Shown here: positions 53,705-62,983 of the stretch, piece by piece
Position numbering within the stretch: the stretch's first letter is position 1
Layout of the letters: each line of letters begins with the position of its first letter
Assembly: GCF_019236475.1 (NCBI RefSeq)
Contig: NZ_JAFAIX010000013.1
Coordinates: 682,001 to 746,000, forward strand
Direction: 5' to 3'
DNA length: 64,000 bases
Source: Chitinophaga sp.
GTDB lineage: Bacteria > Bacteroidota > Bacteroidia > Chitinophagales > Chitinophagaceae
The notes under the pieces: model-generated
Databases searched by the model: none
What the model saw: the letters and a program-made list of their open reading frames with translations, nothing else
Told to the model about the DNA's origin: nothing
Made by a program: the position numbers and the translations under genes

Positions 53705-54538
53705 TTATTTAGAAGCAACCGCCGCTTTGTGATATTCATTCATTTTCTCTGTTGGGTTCAGCATGTAGGTCAGCATGCTGTTATCTTTCTTCACTTCCAC
53801 AATGCGGAAACCGCGGTATTGTGTACCCCAGCTACCACCAATGTGACTATCGAAGAGGAAAGGAATTTTATCATCGAGGAGTTTTACATTATCCTGATCG
53901 TGGTCGTGGCCATTGAAGATGGCTTTCACATTAGGGTATTGACGGATGAGTTTGGCAAAATCAGGAGAATCTGCCGCCCATTGCGTCCATTTTACCGGTG
54001 TGATATGTAAGAAGATGAAGATATTTTTTGCGCGGCGGTATTGGGCCAGTTTTTCTGTGAACCAGGCAACGTCAGGTGCGAGGAAGTTTCCTTCAATATC
54101 AGAGGTATCGCCGAAGAGGAGTACTTGGTTATTGATTACCTGATCGTGTTGGAGAGGGAGTCCCCAGGCATTCTCCCATGCGCCTGCGGTAACACGGTCG
54201 TGATTACCGCGGGTGGCAAATACTTTCGGGTGAATGGTTTTGAAGAGGGTGGAAGCGGGTTCCAGGAGTTCCGGGTTATTGTGGATCACATCTCCGTTGA
54301 GGATGAAACAGTCGCATGGAGCTGTTTGATTCGCTTTATCGAAGGCCTTTTTCAGGTCTTGGAAATATTGTTCATAGGGCGTGTTGGGTTCACCGTAGTG
54401 CCAATCGGAGCCTATTGCAAAACGGAATACGGTTTCACTATCGAAGTGGAAGCGGTTGGCTGCTTTGGCAAATTTCCCGCAGGCAGAAATAATTACGGCT
54501 GCGGAAATGCCGTTGAGGAAATCTCTTCTGTTCATCAT
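53705..54538 (-). CDS. Exported calcineurin-like metallophosphoesterase
   Basis: A 277-residue protein with a twin-arginine-like leader (MMNRRDFLNGISAAVIISA). The metal-binding motifs are GSDWHYG (Asp, His), NGDVIHN (Asp), RGNHDR (Asn, His), HITP and NGHDHDQD (two His), so the dimetal site is complete. It hydrolyses a phosphate ester in the periplasm or on the surface; substrate unknown. A start three bases later (54535) is equally good. Confidence 0.9.
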   Translation of the reverse strand: MMNRRDFLNGISAAVIISACGKFAKAANRFHFDSETVFRFAIGSDWHYGEPNTPYEQYFQDLKKAFDKANQTAPCDCFILNGDVIHNNPELLEPASTLFKTIHPKVFATRGNHDRVTAGAWENAWGLPLQHDQVINNQVLLFGDTSDIEGNFLAPDVAWFTEKLAQYRRAKNIFIFLHITPVKWTQWAADSPDFAKLIRQYPNVKAIFNGHDHDQDNVKLLDDKIPFLFDSHIGGSWGTQYRGFRIVEVKKDNSMLTYMLNPTEKMNEYHKAAVASK

Positions 54539-54837
54539 AACATAAAATTATATCTATTGAAATGGGATAAAAAAGGTCTGGATTAGGGTTAACATAAATA
54601 TAAAATAAGAATTACAGGAAGCATCCTGAGGGACAAAAATCTCCCTAAAAACACTTGATAAGTTGAGCAGAAAAAAGTTTCAGAAAATTTTTTCTCCACA
54701 TAGGATTTTTTTTAATATAACGTATTACTCTGTACGATTGATATTAAACTTTCAATTTATTCAGAAAGAATTGTAATCAGTTTGTTAATTTGATGCCAAT
54801 CGAGCATATTATTCACCCTGCATAATTGTTTGTATTG

Positions 54838-54845
54838 TAACTTTG
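54838..54845 (+). promoter_or_regulatory. TAnnTTTG promoter -7 box for mqo
   Basis: TAACTTTG is an exact -7 match, 22 bases before ATG 54868. Most of the gap 54539-54867 is AT-rich sequence with promoters for both directions; I see no gene there. Confidence 0.55.
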
Positions 54846-54867
54846 CACCTCGAATTAAATAGGGGTT

Positions 54868-56382
54868 ATGTTTAGAAGCAAGAGTACGTCTGAAACAGGT
54901 CCGGATGTGGTTTTAATTGGCGCTGGAATTATGAGTGCCACCCTTGGGATTTTCCTGAAGGAATTACAACCGGATATTACCATTGCCATTTATGAAAGAC
55001 TCGATGTAGCTGCTGCTGAAAGTTCCGATGCATGGAACAATGCGGGTACCGGTCACTCTGCATTCTGCGAGTTGAATTACACGCCGCAGAAAGAGGATGG
55101 GTCTGTGGAAATCAAGAAAGCTGTGAACATTGCAGAACAGTTTGAAGTTTCCCGCCAATTCTGGGCTTATTTGGTAGAAAATAACATCATTTCCAATCCC
55201 CAGGAATTCATACAAAGTATTCCTCATATGAGCTTTGTTTGGGGTGAAGAGAATGTTGATTACCTGCGAAAGCGTTACAAGGCCTTACAACAATGCCATT
55301 TATTCCACAGCATGGAATATTCTGAAGATCACGGTCAACTGGCGGAATGGATGCCGTTAGTGATGCAAAACCGCGACCCTAAACAGAAAGTGGCAGCCAC
55401 TCATATGGAAATGGGTACAGACGTGAACTTCGGTGCATTAACCCGCGAGCTGTTCAAGCACCTACAACAAATGGAAGGTGTGTCTATGCATTTCAACCAT
55501 GATGTACGTGATCTGAAAAAAGCGGATGATGGCAACTGGATCGTGAAAGTGAAAAACCGTGAAACCCGCGAAAAGAATGTACTCAAAACTCAATTCGTTT
55601 TCATTGGCGCTGGTGGCGGTTCCCTTCCGCTGCTGGAAAAATCAGGCATTCCTGAAGGTAAAGGCTTCGGCGGATTCCCTGTAAGCGGCCAATGGCTTCG
55701 TTGCAATAACCCAGAAATCATTGCCAAACACCAGGCTAAAGTATATGGTAAAGCCTCTGTGGGCGCACCGCCTATGTCCGTGCCGCACCTGGATACCCGT
55801 ATGATCGATGGCCAGAAAGCACTGCTCTTCGGTCCATACGCTGGCTTCTCTACCAAATTCCTGAAAAACGGCTCCATCTTCGATCTGCCAATGTCTATCA
55901 AAGCCAATAACATTCACCCAATGGTGTCTGCTGGCCTGGATAACATCCCATTGACCAAATACCTGATCGCTCAGGTACGTCAGAAACCAGAAGATCGCCT
56001 GGATGCCCTCCGAGAATATTTCCCTGAAGCGGAAATGAAAGACTGGGAACTGGAAATCGCAGGACAACGCGTACAGGTAATTAAAAAAGATCCTGTGCAT
56101 GGTGGTATCCTCGAATTCGGTACCGAAGTTGTCAGCGCTGCCGATGGTTCTATCGCTGCACTGCTGGGCGCTTCCCCTGGTGCTTCTACTGCGGTATCTA
56201 TTATGCTCAATCTCCTCAAACGCTGCTTCCGCGAAGAAGTAGAAACAGAAGCTTGGCAACAGAAACTGAAACAAATGATCCCTTCCTATGGCCAGTCTCT
56301 CCTGAACAATCCGGAAATGACTGCAAAACTCCGCCGCTGGACTACCAACGTGCTGGAGCTGAAACAAATGGAAACAGCTTAA
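54868..56382 (+). CDS. mqo: Malate:quinone oxidoreductase
   Basis: A 504-residue peripheral membrane flavoenzyme that oxidises malate to oxaloacetate and passes electrons to quinone. The N-terminal FAD motif is DVVLIGAGIMSATLGIFL. Family marks include WNNAGTGHSAFCELNYTP (about 56-73), FIGAGGGSLPLLEKSGIPE and LLGASPGASTAVSIM near the C-terminus. Length fits the Mqo family. It stands alone with its own promoter and terminator. Confidence 0.97.
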   Translation: MFRSKSTSETGPDVVLIGAGIMSATLGIFLKELQPDITIAIYERLDVAAAESSDAWNNAGTGHSAFCELNYTPQKEDGSVEIKKAVNIAEQFEVSRQFWAYLVENNIISNPQEFIQSIPHMSFVWGEENVDYLRKRYKALQQCHLFHSMEYSEDHGQLAEWMPLVMQNRDPKQKVAATHMEMGTDVNFGALTRELFKHLQQMEGVSMHFNHDVRDLKKADDGNWIVKVKNRETREKNVLKTQFVFIGAGGGSLPLLEKSGIPEGKGFGGFPVSGQWLRCNNPEIIAKHQAKVYGKASVGAPPMSVPHLDTRMIDGQKALLFGPYAGFSTKFLKNGSIFDLPMSIKANNIHPMVSAGLDNIPLTKYLIAQVRQKPEDRLDALREYFPEAEMKDWELEIAGQRVQVIKKDPVHGGILEFGTEVVSAADGSIAALLGASPGASTAVSIMLNLLKRCFREEVETEAWQQKLKQMIPSYGQSLLNNPEMTAKLRRWTTNVLELKQMETA

Positions 56383-56407
56383 TAAGGGTCTGTCATAATT
56401 ATTATCT

Positions 56408-56447
56408 CAAAACCGCTCAGCTCACCACTGCAGCGGTTTTGCTTTTA
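56408..56447 (+). terminator. Terminator of mqo
   Basis: CAAAACCGCT (56408-56417) pairs with AGCGGTTTTG (56432-56441), followed by CTTTTA. Confidence 0.8.
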
Positions 56448-56569
56448 AGTGAAAAAAATACCTGCAATAGCCAAAATCAAATCACCTGATTCCATTTTTT
56501 TTACGGATTTTAGTAGAACAATTGTAAAGTGTACCAACAACACTAATTCTGTATTGAAAATCAATGAAA

Positions 56570-56592
56570 AAGCGCACGAGCGCTTATTTTTT
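56570..56592 (+). promoter_or_regulatory. Attenuator-like hairpin before the GH29 gene
   Basis: AAGCGC (56570-56575) pairs with GCGCTT (56580-56585), followed by ATTTTTT. It sits upstream of the operator and gene, so it may be a second terminator for mqo or an attenuator of the next operon. Confidence 0.5.
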
Positions 56593-56601
56593 GAAAAAGT
56601 A

Positions 56602-56617
56602 ATGCAAACGATTGCAT
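56602..56617 (+). promoter_or_regulatory. LacI-type operator upstream of the GH29 gene
   Basis: ATGCAAACGATTGCAT is a 6-4-6 inverted repeat with an ACGA centre, very close to the operators of LacI/PurR regulators (GCAAACGTTTGC type). It ends 23 bases before the GH29 ATG. The regulator is not in the window. Confidence 0.65.
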
Positions 56618-56640
56618 AAAGAACTTAAAAAGATTCCATA

Positions 56641-58044
56641 ATGAAAAAACTGACCTGCTGCCTCACGGCATTGCTGGCCATTTCACAATGCCTGCCTGCC
56701 CAAACAAAAACAAAAACCGCTGCGGCCATCACCGCAGACGCTTCCCGCGAACAACGTATGAAATGGTGGAGAGAAGCCAGATTCGGTATGTTCATCCACT
56801 GGGGCGACTATGCAGTTCCTGCCGGATGGTACAAAGGCCAACAGGTACAACGTGGCGGCGAATGGATCATGAACCGCGCAAAAATTCCAGTAGCGGAATA
56901 CCAACAATATGCGAAACAATTCAATCCTGTTAAATATGATGCGGATGCATGGGTGAAAATGGCGAAAGATGCCGGTATGAAATATATCGTGATCACCGCC
57001 AAACACCATGATGGCTTCGCAATGTTTAAATCCAATGCCAGCAAATTCAATATCGTAGATGCGACACCGTATGGTAAAGATGTACTGAAAGATCTAGCCG
57101 CTGCTTGTAAAAAATATGGTGTAAGACTGGGCTTCTACTACTCTCAGGCGCAAGACTGGAACAACCCAGGCGGCGCAGCAGCCCGCAAAGTGGCTTCCGA
57201 AGGATGGCCTAACCCAGACAGCACCAAAATAGATGCTTACACGGCTGAACACACTGGCCACTGGGACCCTGCGCAAACTACGGCTACGATGTCTGAATAC
57301 ATTGATAAAGTGGCAGTACCACAAGTAAAAGAACTGCTCACCAACTACGGTGATGTGGCGGTGCTCTGGTGGGATACGCCTACTAATATGACAGATGAAT
57401 ATGCAGAGAAATTACAGAACGTACTGAAACTGCAACCAAATATTATTACCAACGACCGACTGAAACGCCCGAATTTCGCGGGAGATTACAAAACGCCGGA
57501 GCAAAAAATCCCTACTAAGGAGGAACTCGATGGCCGCGATTGGGAAACCTGCATGACCATGAACGGTACCTGGGGCTACAAAAGCTGGGATACGAAGTGG
57601 AAATCGCCAGAAACAATGGTAAGAAACCTAATCGACATCGCTTCTAAAAACGGTAACTACCTCCTGAACGTAGGCCCTACTGCGGAAGGTACTTTCCCAC
57701 AACAAAGCATAGATGATCTGGCAACTATCGGTAAATGGATGAAAGCGAACGGAGAAGCCATCTACGGCACTTCTGGTAGCAGTCTACCTACCCTCCCATG
57801 GGGCCGTTGCACCCAAAAAACAGATGGTAAAAAAACGACTTATTACCTGCATGTTTTCAACTGGCCTACGGATGGTAAACTGGTAGTACCAGGCCTGAAG
57901 AACAAAGTAAGCAAAGCCACTATGCTGACTGGCGGCGCTAAACTGAATACTACTGCGGATGCAGATGGTATTGTGGTATCGGTTCCTGCACAGGCGCCAA
58001 ACAGTATCGCATCTGTTATCAAAGTAGAAACTACAACACTTTAA
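56641..58044 (+). CDS. Alpha-L-fucosidase (GH29), exported
   Basis: A 467-residue enzyme with a signal peptide (about 1-20). GH29 features are WWREARFGMFIHWGDYAVP, YIVITAKHHDGFAMF with the conserved HHDGF, and AVLWWDTPTNMTDE, where the WxD-type Asp is the likely nucleophile. The C-terminal beta domain follows. It releases alpha-L-fucose from plant or animal glycans. First gene of the locus GH29-GH28-SusC-SusD, directly after a LacI-type operator. Confidence 0.92.
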   Translation: MKKLTCCLTALLAISQCLPAQTKTKTAAAITADASREQRMKWWREARFGMFIHWGDYAVPAGWYKGQQVQRGGEWIMNRAKIPVAEYQQYAKQFNPVKYDADAWVKMAKDAGMKYIVITAKHHDGFAMFKSNASKFNIVDATPYGKDVLKDLAAACKKYGVRLGFYYSQAQDWNNPGGAAARKVASEGWPNPDSTKIDAYTAEHTGHWDPAQTTATMSEYIDKVAVPQVKELLTNYGDVAVLWWDTPTNMTDEYAEKLQNVLKLQPNIITNDRLKRPNFAGDYKTPEQKIPTKEELDGRDWETCMTMNGTWGYKSWDTKWKSPETMVRNLIDIASKNGNYLLNVGPTAEGTFPQQSIDDLATIGKWMKANGEAIYGTSGSSLPTLPWGRCTQKTDGKKTTYYLHVFNWPTDGKLVVPGLKNKVSKATMLTGGAKLNTTADADGIVVSVPAQAPNSIASVIKVETTTL

Positions 58045-58063
58045 TCAACCATATAAATGAGGT

Positions 58064-58180
58064 TGTATCAAAAGCAGAAATCTCCTGCCTGTCGCCCCTA
58101 CCCGCTGGGCAGGGCGACAAAAACTAAAAAAAATGAAATGCCGTCTGCGACGTCATTTCATTTTTTTAGTTTTTGATACA
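58064..58180. mobile_element. Possible MITE-like composite hairpin element
   Basis: The inverted ends TGTATCAAAA (58064-58073) and TTTTGATACA (58171-58180) enclose a GC-rich hairpin (58091-58118, apex TACCC-GCT-GGGCA) and a near-perfect 26-bp hairpin (58119-58145 with 58149-58174) around the TGC of GTCTGCGAC. The right arm is T-rich, so it could also end transcription. No target-site duplication is seen. Mobility is inference. Confidence 0.5.
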
Positions 58181-58213
58181 GTCTAATTTTTCATTTTATC
58201 AACAACTGGTCGC

Positions 58214-59743
58214 ATGAAACAGAAATCACTGCTGTTCTCTGTTTTGTTGTTCCTGTTTGCTGTGAATGCACTGGCACAAAAAGCCATATTTGAAATAGAG
58301 AAGTTTGGAGCTAACGGTGACGGCAAAACGCTGAATACAATTGCCATTCAATCCGCAATAGACAGTTGCTCCGCTTCTGGCGGCGGTACAATACACTTCC
58401 CCGCTGGTACCTGGCTCACTGGTACGCTTTTATTGAAAACCAATGTCACCCTAAACCTCGACAAAGACGCTACCCTCCTCGGCAGCACAGATATCAAAGA
58501 TTACCAAGTAGTAGATGGTTTCAAAGATGGCCTTGGCCAACAAATGGGTTATGCCCTCATTGGTGCTGTGAATGTGAATAACACGGGCATCATCGGACAA
58601 GGCACCATCAACGGCCAAGGTAAACTCGTCTACGCTTCGGGAGGACATAGCAGAAGACCCTTCCTCATCCGTTTTGTACGCTGCAACAATATTAATGTGA
58701 AAGAAGTACACCTCACAGGCCCCACCGCCTGGACCATGCACTTCTTCCACTGTAAAAATATCCTGACAGAAAGAATCAGTATTTATAGTCGCGGACTCGG
58801 CAACAACGATGGCATCGATATCGATTGCTGCGAAAATGTCATCATACGCGACTGTGATATCAACAGTGGCGACGACGCTATTTGCTTTAAAACTACCAGT
58901 CCATTCCCTTGCAAAAATGTAACGGTATCGGGTATACGCCTCAACACTGGCGAGGGCGCTATCAAATTCGGTACAGAATCCGCCGGCAACTTCGAAGACA
59001 TTACCGTTAAAAATATTAAAGTGGCTTTCGCCAGGGAAGGCGGCATCAAAATCTTCTCTGTGGATGGCTCCCACATCAACAACATCAGCATTTCCGATGT
59101 GGAAATGGACTCCGTCAATCTGCCTATCATCATGCGACTGGGCGCACGACTCAAAACCTTTCGGGAAGGGGATCAGAAACAATCGCCTGGTAGTATCAAC
59201 AATATCAACATCCGTAATGTATCCGTGAATAGAGGCACCTGGACGGGCATGCTCATCAGTGGCATACCAGATCATTATATCGATGGTGTTAATTTGGAAA
59301 ATATTCGCATCAATGTTCCGGGAGAAGGCACGGCAGAAGATGCGAAAATTGTACTGGAAGAACGGCCTGCCGACTATCCTGAAATCAAGATGTTTGGTAA
59401 AAAAATCCCTGCATACGGCCTATACATCCGTCATGCAAAGCATATCAAATTCAATAATGTAGTATTTACTTCCGATAAAACAGACGAAAGACCGGCCATA
59501 ATTGGATACGACCTGGAAAACATTACTATCAGCAAATGGAAACTGCCCTCCACAGGAGGTAATGAACCTGTTGCAAAAATTACAGACGCAAAAAACATTC
59601 AATTCAAAAACATTACTCCACCCGCAAGCACTTCCACCTTCCTTCAGGTAAGTGGCGACAAGAGTGAAGGCATTGTTGTACCCGGTAAGCTGCCGGTGGT
59701 AGTAGATAACAACGTTCCAGCGAACGCTGTAAAGAAACAATAG
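58214..59743 (+). CDS. GH28 polygalacturonase-like glycoside hydrolase, exported
   Basis: A 509-residue protein with a signal peptide (1-21) and a beta-helix starting FGANGDGKTLNTIAIQSAID, the usual GH28 entry. Catalytic motifs are NNDGIDIDCCENV and SGDDAICF, giving the three aspartates, with GGIKI in place of the RIK segment. The usual GHG histidine is GEG (LNTGEGAIKFG). It cleaves galacturonic acid linkages in pectin or a rhamnogalacturonan; the GEG change makes the exact linkage uncertain. It pairs with the upstream fucosidase, suggesting pectin side-chain breakdown. Confidence 0.9.
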   Translation: MKQKSLLFSVLLFLFAVNALAQKAIFEIEKFGANGDGKTLNTIAIQSAIDSCSASGGGTIHFPAGTWLTGTLLLKTNVTLNLDKDATLLGSTDIKDYQVVDGFKDGLGQQMGYALIGAVNVNNTGIIGQGTINGQGKLVYASGGHSRRPFLIRFVRCNNINVKEVHLTGPTAWTMHFFHCKNILTERISIYSRGLGNNDGIDIDCCENVIIRDCDINSGDDAICFKTTSPFPCKNVTVSGIRLNTGEGAIKFGTESAGNFEDITVKNIKVAFAREGGIKIFSVDGSHINNISISDVEMDSVNLPIIMRLGARLKTFREGDQKQSPGSINNINIRNVSVNRGTWTGMLISGIPDHYIDGVNLENIRINVPGEGTAEDAKIVLEERPADYPEIKMFGKKIPAYGLYIRHAKHIKFNNVVFTSDKTDERPAIIGYDLENITISKWKLPSTGGNEPVAKITDAKNIQFKNITPPASTSTFLQVSGDKSEGIVVPGKLPVVVDNNVPANAVKKQ

Positions 59744-59799
59744 CAAGACATACCAACAATCAAGAACGGCTGCAATAGTGCGGCCAGGCATCGTATTGC

Positions 59800-59824
59800 C
59801 GGCAACATCTCCACCATGTTGCCG
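59800..59824 (+). promoter_or_regulatory. Hairpin between GH28 and SusC
   Basis: CGGCAACAT (59800-59808) pairs with ATGTTGCCG (59816-59824) around CTCCACC. There is no T-tract, so it more likely stabilises or divides the mRNA than terminates it. Confidence 0.5.
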
Positions 59825-59867
59825 ACACGGATAACTACACCCTTTTATCATCCAAAAAACAGACGTT

Positions 59868-62800
59868 ATGAAAGAACTTTCCCAAAACAGGAAAAGACAA
59901 ATTCCACCCGGTATTCGAAAATGCGGATACCTTTTGTTATTACTAATTAATTGCGTGTATTCATCTACGTTATATGCACAACAAAATGTAAACATACATG
60001 GCCGTATCACTTCTCAAAACGGCGATCCATTACCCGGTGCAAATGTGCTGGTGAAAGGGACCAGCAAAGGAGCCGCCACCGGCGTAGATGGCACCTTTTC
60101 CCTCACCGTTCCGCCGAATTCCACACTTCGCATTACTTACACCGGTTTTTTGACCAAAGAAGTGGAAATCGGCACTACCGACATGCCACATATGAATATT
60201 CAACTCAATGCCAATAAGGGAGAGTTGAATGAAGTAGTGGTAGTGGGTTATGGTACGCAGAAAAGATCTGATCTAACAGGGTCTATTACTTCTATCAATG
60301 CACAGGCCCTAAAAGATGTTCCCACCGCCAATCTTAGCCAAGCATTGAAAGGTCAGGGCGCTGGTATCGACATACAAAAAAATGGCGGCAATAGTAAACC
60401 TGGCGCCAAACCGACTATTCTGATACGTGGGAGTCGCTCTATCAAGGCCACCAATTCCCCGCTATTCGTAGTAGATGGTATTCCTTTCAACGGCGATATC
60501 AACGATATTAACCCGGACGATGTGACCAGTATCCAGGTACTAAAAGACGCGTCTGCCACTGCTATCTACGGTTCTCGCGGTGCAAACGGCGTAATTATCG
60601 TTACTACCAAACATGGTAGTGCAAACGGTACCACGATCACCTATGGCGGTTATGCAGGCTTTGTAAAGCCTTCCGGAAAGTATGATTTGATGAATTCTCA
60701 AGAGTATGCAGGATTGAAGAAATGGGCACTCTACAATGCGGATAACGTGAAATATAGCAGTCCCGATGATCCTAAAATCATGCTGGATGGATTTGATGCC
60801 GTAGAAAGAGATGGACTGGCCAAAGGCCGCAGTACCGACTGGCAGGATCTCGTATACCGGACTGGCCTGCAAACCAACCACCAGATTGGTATTTCAGGGG
60901 GTAATGAGCGTACGCAATTCAGTACGTCCGGCGGCTATTACAAGGAAACCGGTGTATATCCAGGCCAATCTTTCGAACGGTTCACCGCCAGGATTGGGGT
61001 AGATCACCAGATCAACAAGACTTTCAAAATAGGTTTGAGTTCACTCAATAACTTCTCCACTACCATTGGCGAAAGCGCCAACCCTATGGGGCAAGTATTG
61101 CGTGCAAGTCCGATGGCGCCTGCATTTGACAGCACTGGCGCTATTCTCAATGATTTTGTTGCAGGAAGTGCTGCGCAGATATGGAATCCACTGGCCAACT
61201 TCATCCCTGGCTCCGTGGTGGAAAGAAGAAAAAGAACAGGAACCTTCACTACTGCCTATTTGGATGTTAATATCATACCTGGATTGAAATACCGCCTGAA
61301 TGCGGGTGCAGAAATCAAAAACGATAACTACGGTAATTTCTACGCCAGTAAAACTTCCAACAACTTAGGAGGATTAAATACCAGCGAAACCAATTACAGT
61401 CAGAATACCAGCTTTACCGTTGAAAACCTGCTGTACTACGATAAATCTATCCGTAAGCATCGTTTTAATTTCACAGGATTATATAGTGTGCAGGAATCCA
61501 ATACCCGCAATACAAAGTATACGAACAATAATCTTTTGTACGATAATTTGGAGTTTGCCAATCCGCAATATGGTTCAAACCTTGCTGGCAGCGGCTCCGA
61601 TCCAAAGTGGGACATCATCTCCTATATGGGTAGGCTATTCTACAGCTTCGACGACCGGTATCTCCTTACACTCACCATGCGCTCAGACGGTAGTTCCAGA
61701 CTCGCGCCTGGCAACCAGTTCAAAGGATTTCCATCAGCCGCTGTTAGCTGGAATATCAGCCAGGAGTCTTGGGCAAAAAATATACAAGCTATCTCCAATC
61801 TAAAGCTCCGCTTGAGTTACGGCCGTACGGGAAATACGGCTATCGATCCTTATCAAACCATGGGCTCTCTCACCGCGATCAATTATAACTTCGGTAGTAC
61901 CAATATTACAGGGGCTTATTTGAATGCTGCTCCCAATATGAAACTGCAATGGGAGTACACCACTTCTTCCAATGCTGGTATTGATTTCGGGCTATTCAAC
62001 AATAGAATCACCGGTAGTGTAGATGCTTATATTCAACAAACCAGTAATCTCCTACTTCCACAGAAACTGCCTGGTACCAACGGTCTTCCCGGCAATGTAC
62101 TCGTTAATGTGGGTAAAACGGAAAATCGCGGCGTAGAAGTACATGTGGCTACAGTGAACGTACAATCCAAGACTGCCAATGGTTTCAACTGGACCACTGA
62201 TCTGAACTGGTTCCTCAATCGCGGTAAAATCACACAGCTCTATAACGGCATTCAACAGGATATTGCGAATGGATGGTTCGTCGGCCAACCAATTGGTGTA
62301 TACTATGATTATGATCGCATTGGCATCTGGCAGAATACCAAGCAGGATTCCGCTACTGCACTGGCTTACAAACAGAAAGTAACAGGACCTACTTCCGTCA
62401 TTGGAAATATTCGTATTCGCGATGTGAATGGTGACAGCACTTTCAGCGCCGCCGATAAAACCATCATTGGTAGTGCACAACCCAAATGGGAAGGCGGCAT
62501 GACCAACCGTTTCAGCTACAAGGGACTGGATTTCACCGTAGTGGTATTCGCGAGAATCGGCGGAATGCTCAATAGTAAACTGTATGGCGGCGGCTATGCC
62601 AACACCTTCCAAGGTAATTACAACAACTTGAATGTGCATTACTGGACGCCCACAAATGGCGAAACTTATTATCCAAAACCCAACAACTCTTCTACACAAA
62701 CACAATACAATTCCACACTGGGTTACATCGATGGTAGTTTCCTGAAAATCCGTAGTCTCAGCCTAGGATACAACGTGCCACAGTCTTTTGTACAGCGCCT

Positions 62801-62966
62801 GAAGGCGAAATCACTGCGCATATATGCCACTGCGCAGGATCCATTCATCCTGTTTTCTGTCTACAGAAACAAATATCATGGCGTAGATCCAGAGTCTGCC
62901 GGCAATATCAATGCAGATACGCCGGGAACTTGGTCTATGATATTTGGTGTAAACCTTACTTTATAA
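59868..62966 (+). CDS. SusC/RagA TonB-dependent receptor, third locus
   Basis: A 1032-residue receptor: signal peptide (about 20-38), carboxypeptidase-regulatory domain (INGRITSQNGDPLPGANVL-like start near residue 44), plug (NDINPDDVTSIQVLKDASAT) and barrel. It imports oligosaccharides with its SusD partner, which starts 18 bases downstream. The genes upstream encode a fucosidase and a GH28 enzyme, which points to a pectin-type glycan. Confidence 0.95.
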   Translation: MKELSQNRKRQIPPGIRKCGYLLLLLINCVYSSTLYAQQNVNIHGRITSQNGDPLPGANVLVKGTSKGAATGVDGTFSLTVPPNSTLRITYTGFLTKEVEIGTTDMPHMNIQLNANKGELNEVVVVGYGTQKRSDLTGSITSINAQALKDVPTANLSQALKGQGAGIDIQKNGGNSKPGAKPTILIRGSRSIKATNSPLFVVDGIPFNGDINDINPDDVTSIQVLKDASATAIYGSRGANGVIIVTTKHGSANGTTITYGGYAGFVKPSGKYDLMNSQEYAGLKKWALYNADNVKYSSPDDPKIMLDGFDAVERDGLAKGRSTDWQDLVYRTGLQTNHQIGISGGNERTQFSTSGGYYKETGVYPGQSFERFTARIGVDHQINKTFKIGLSSLNNFSTTIGESANPMGQVLRASPMAPAFDSTGAILNDFVAGSAAQIWNPLANFIPGSVVERRKRTGTFTTAYLDVNIIPGLKYRLNAGAEIKNDNYGNFYASKTSNNLGGLNTSETNYSQNTSFTVENLLYYDKSIRKHRFNFTGLYSVQESNTRNTKYTNNNLLYDNLEFANPQYGSNLAGSGSDPKWDIISYMGRLFYSFDDRYLLTLTMRSDGSSRLAPGNQFKGFPSAAVSWNISQESWAKNIQAISNLKLRLSYGRTGNTAIDPYQTMGSLTAINYNFGSTNITGAYLNAAPNMKLQWEYTTSSNAGIDFGLFNNRITGSVDAYIQQTSNLLLPQKLPGTNGLPGNVLVNVGKTENRGVEVHVATVNVQSKTANGFNWTTDLNWFLNRGKITQLYNGIQQDIANGWFVGQPIGVYYDYDRIGIWQNTKQDSATALAYKQKVTGPTSVIGNIRIRDVNGDSTFSAADKTIIGSAQPKWEGGMTNRFSYKGLDFTVVVFARIGGMLNSKLYGGGYANTFQGNYNNLNVHYWTPTNGETYYPKPNNSSTQTQYNSTLGYIDGSFLKIRSLSLGYNVPQSFVQRLKAKSLRIYATAQDPFILFSVYRNKYHGVDPESAGNINADTPGTWSMIFGVNLTL

Positions 62967-62983
62967 TTTTTAAAGAGATCGTT

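Noticed and set aside
55642..56367. Minus-strand open frame of about 240 codons opposite mqo
   Set aside because: An antisense shadow of the clear malate:quinone oxidoreductase frame.
58451..59275. Minus-strand open frame of over 250 codons opposite the GH28 gene
   Set aside because: The plus strand encodes a complete GH28 protein with catalytic motifs; the antisense frame shows none.
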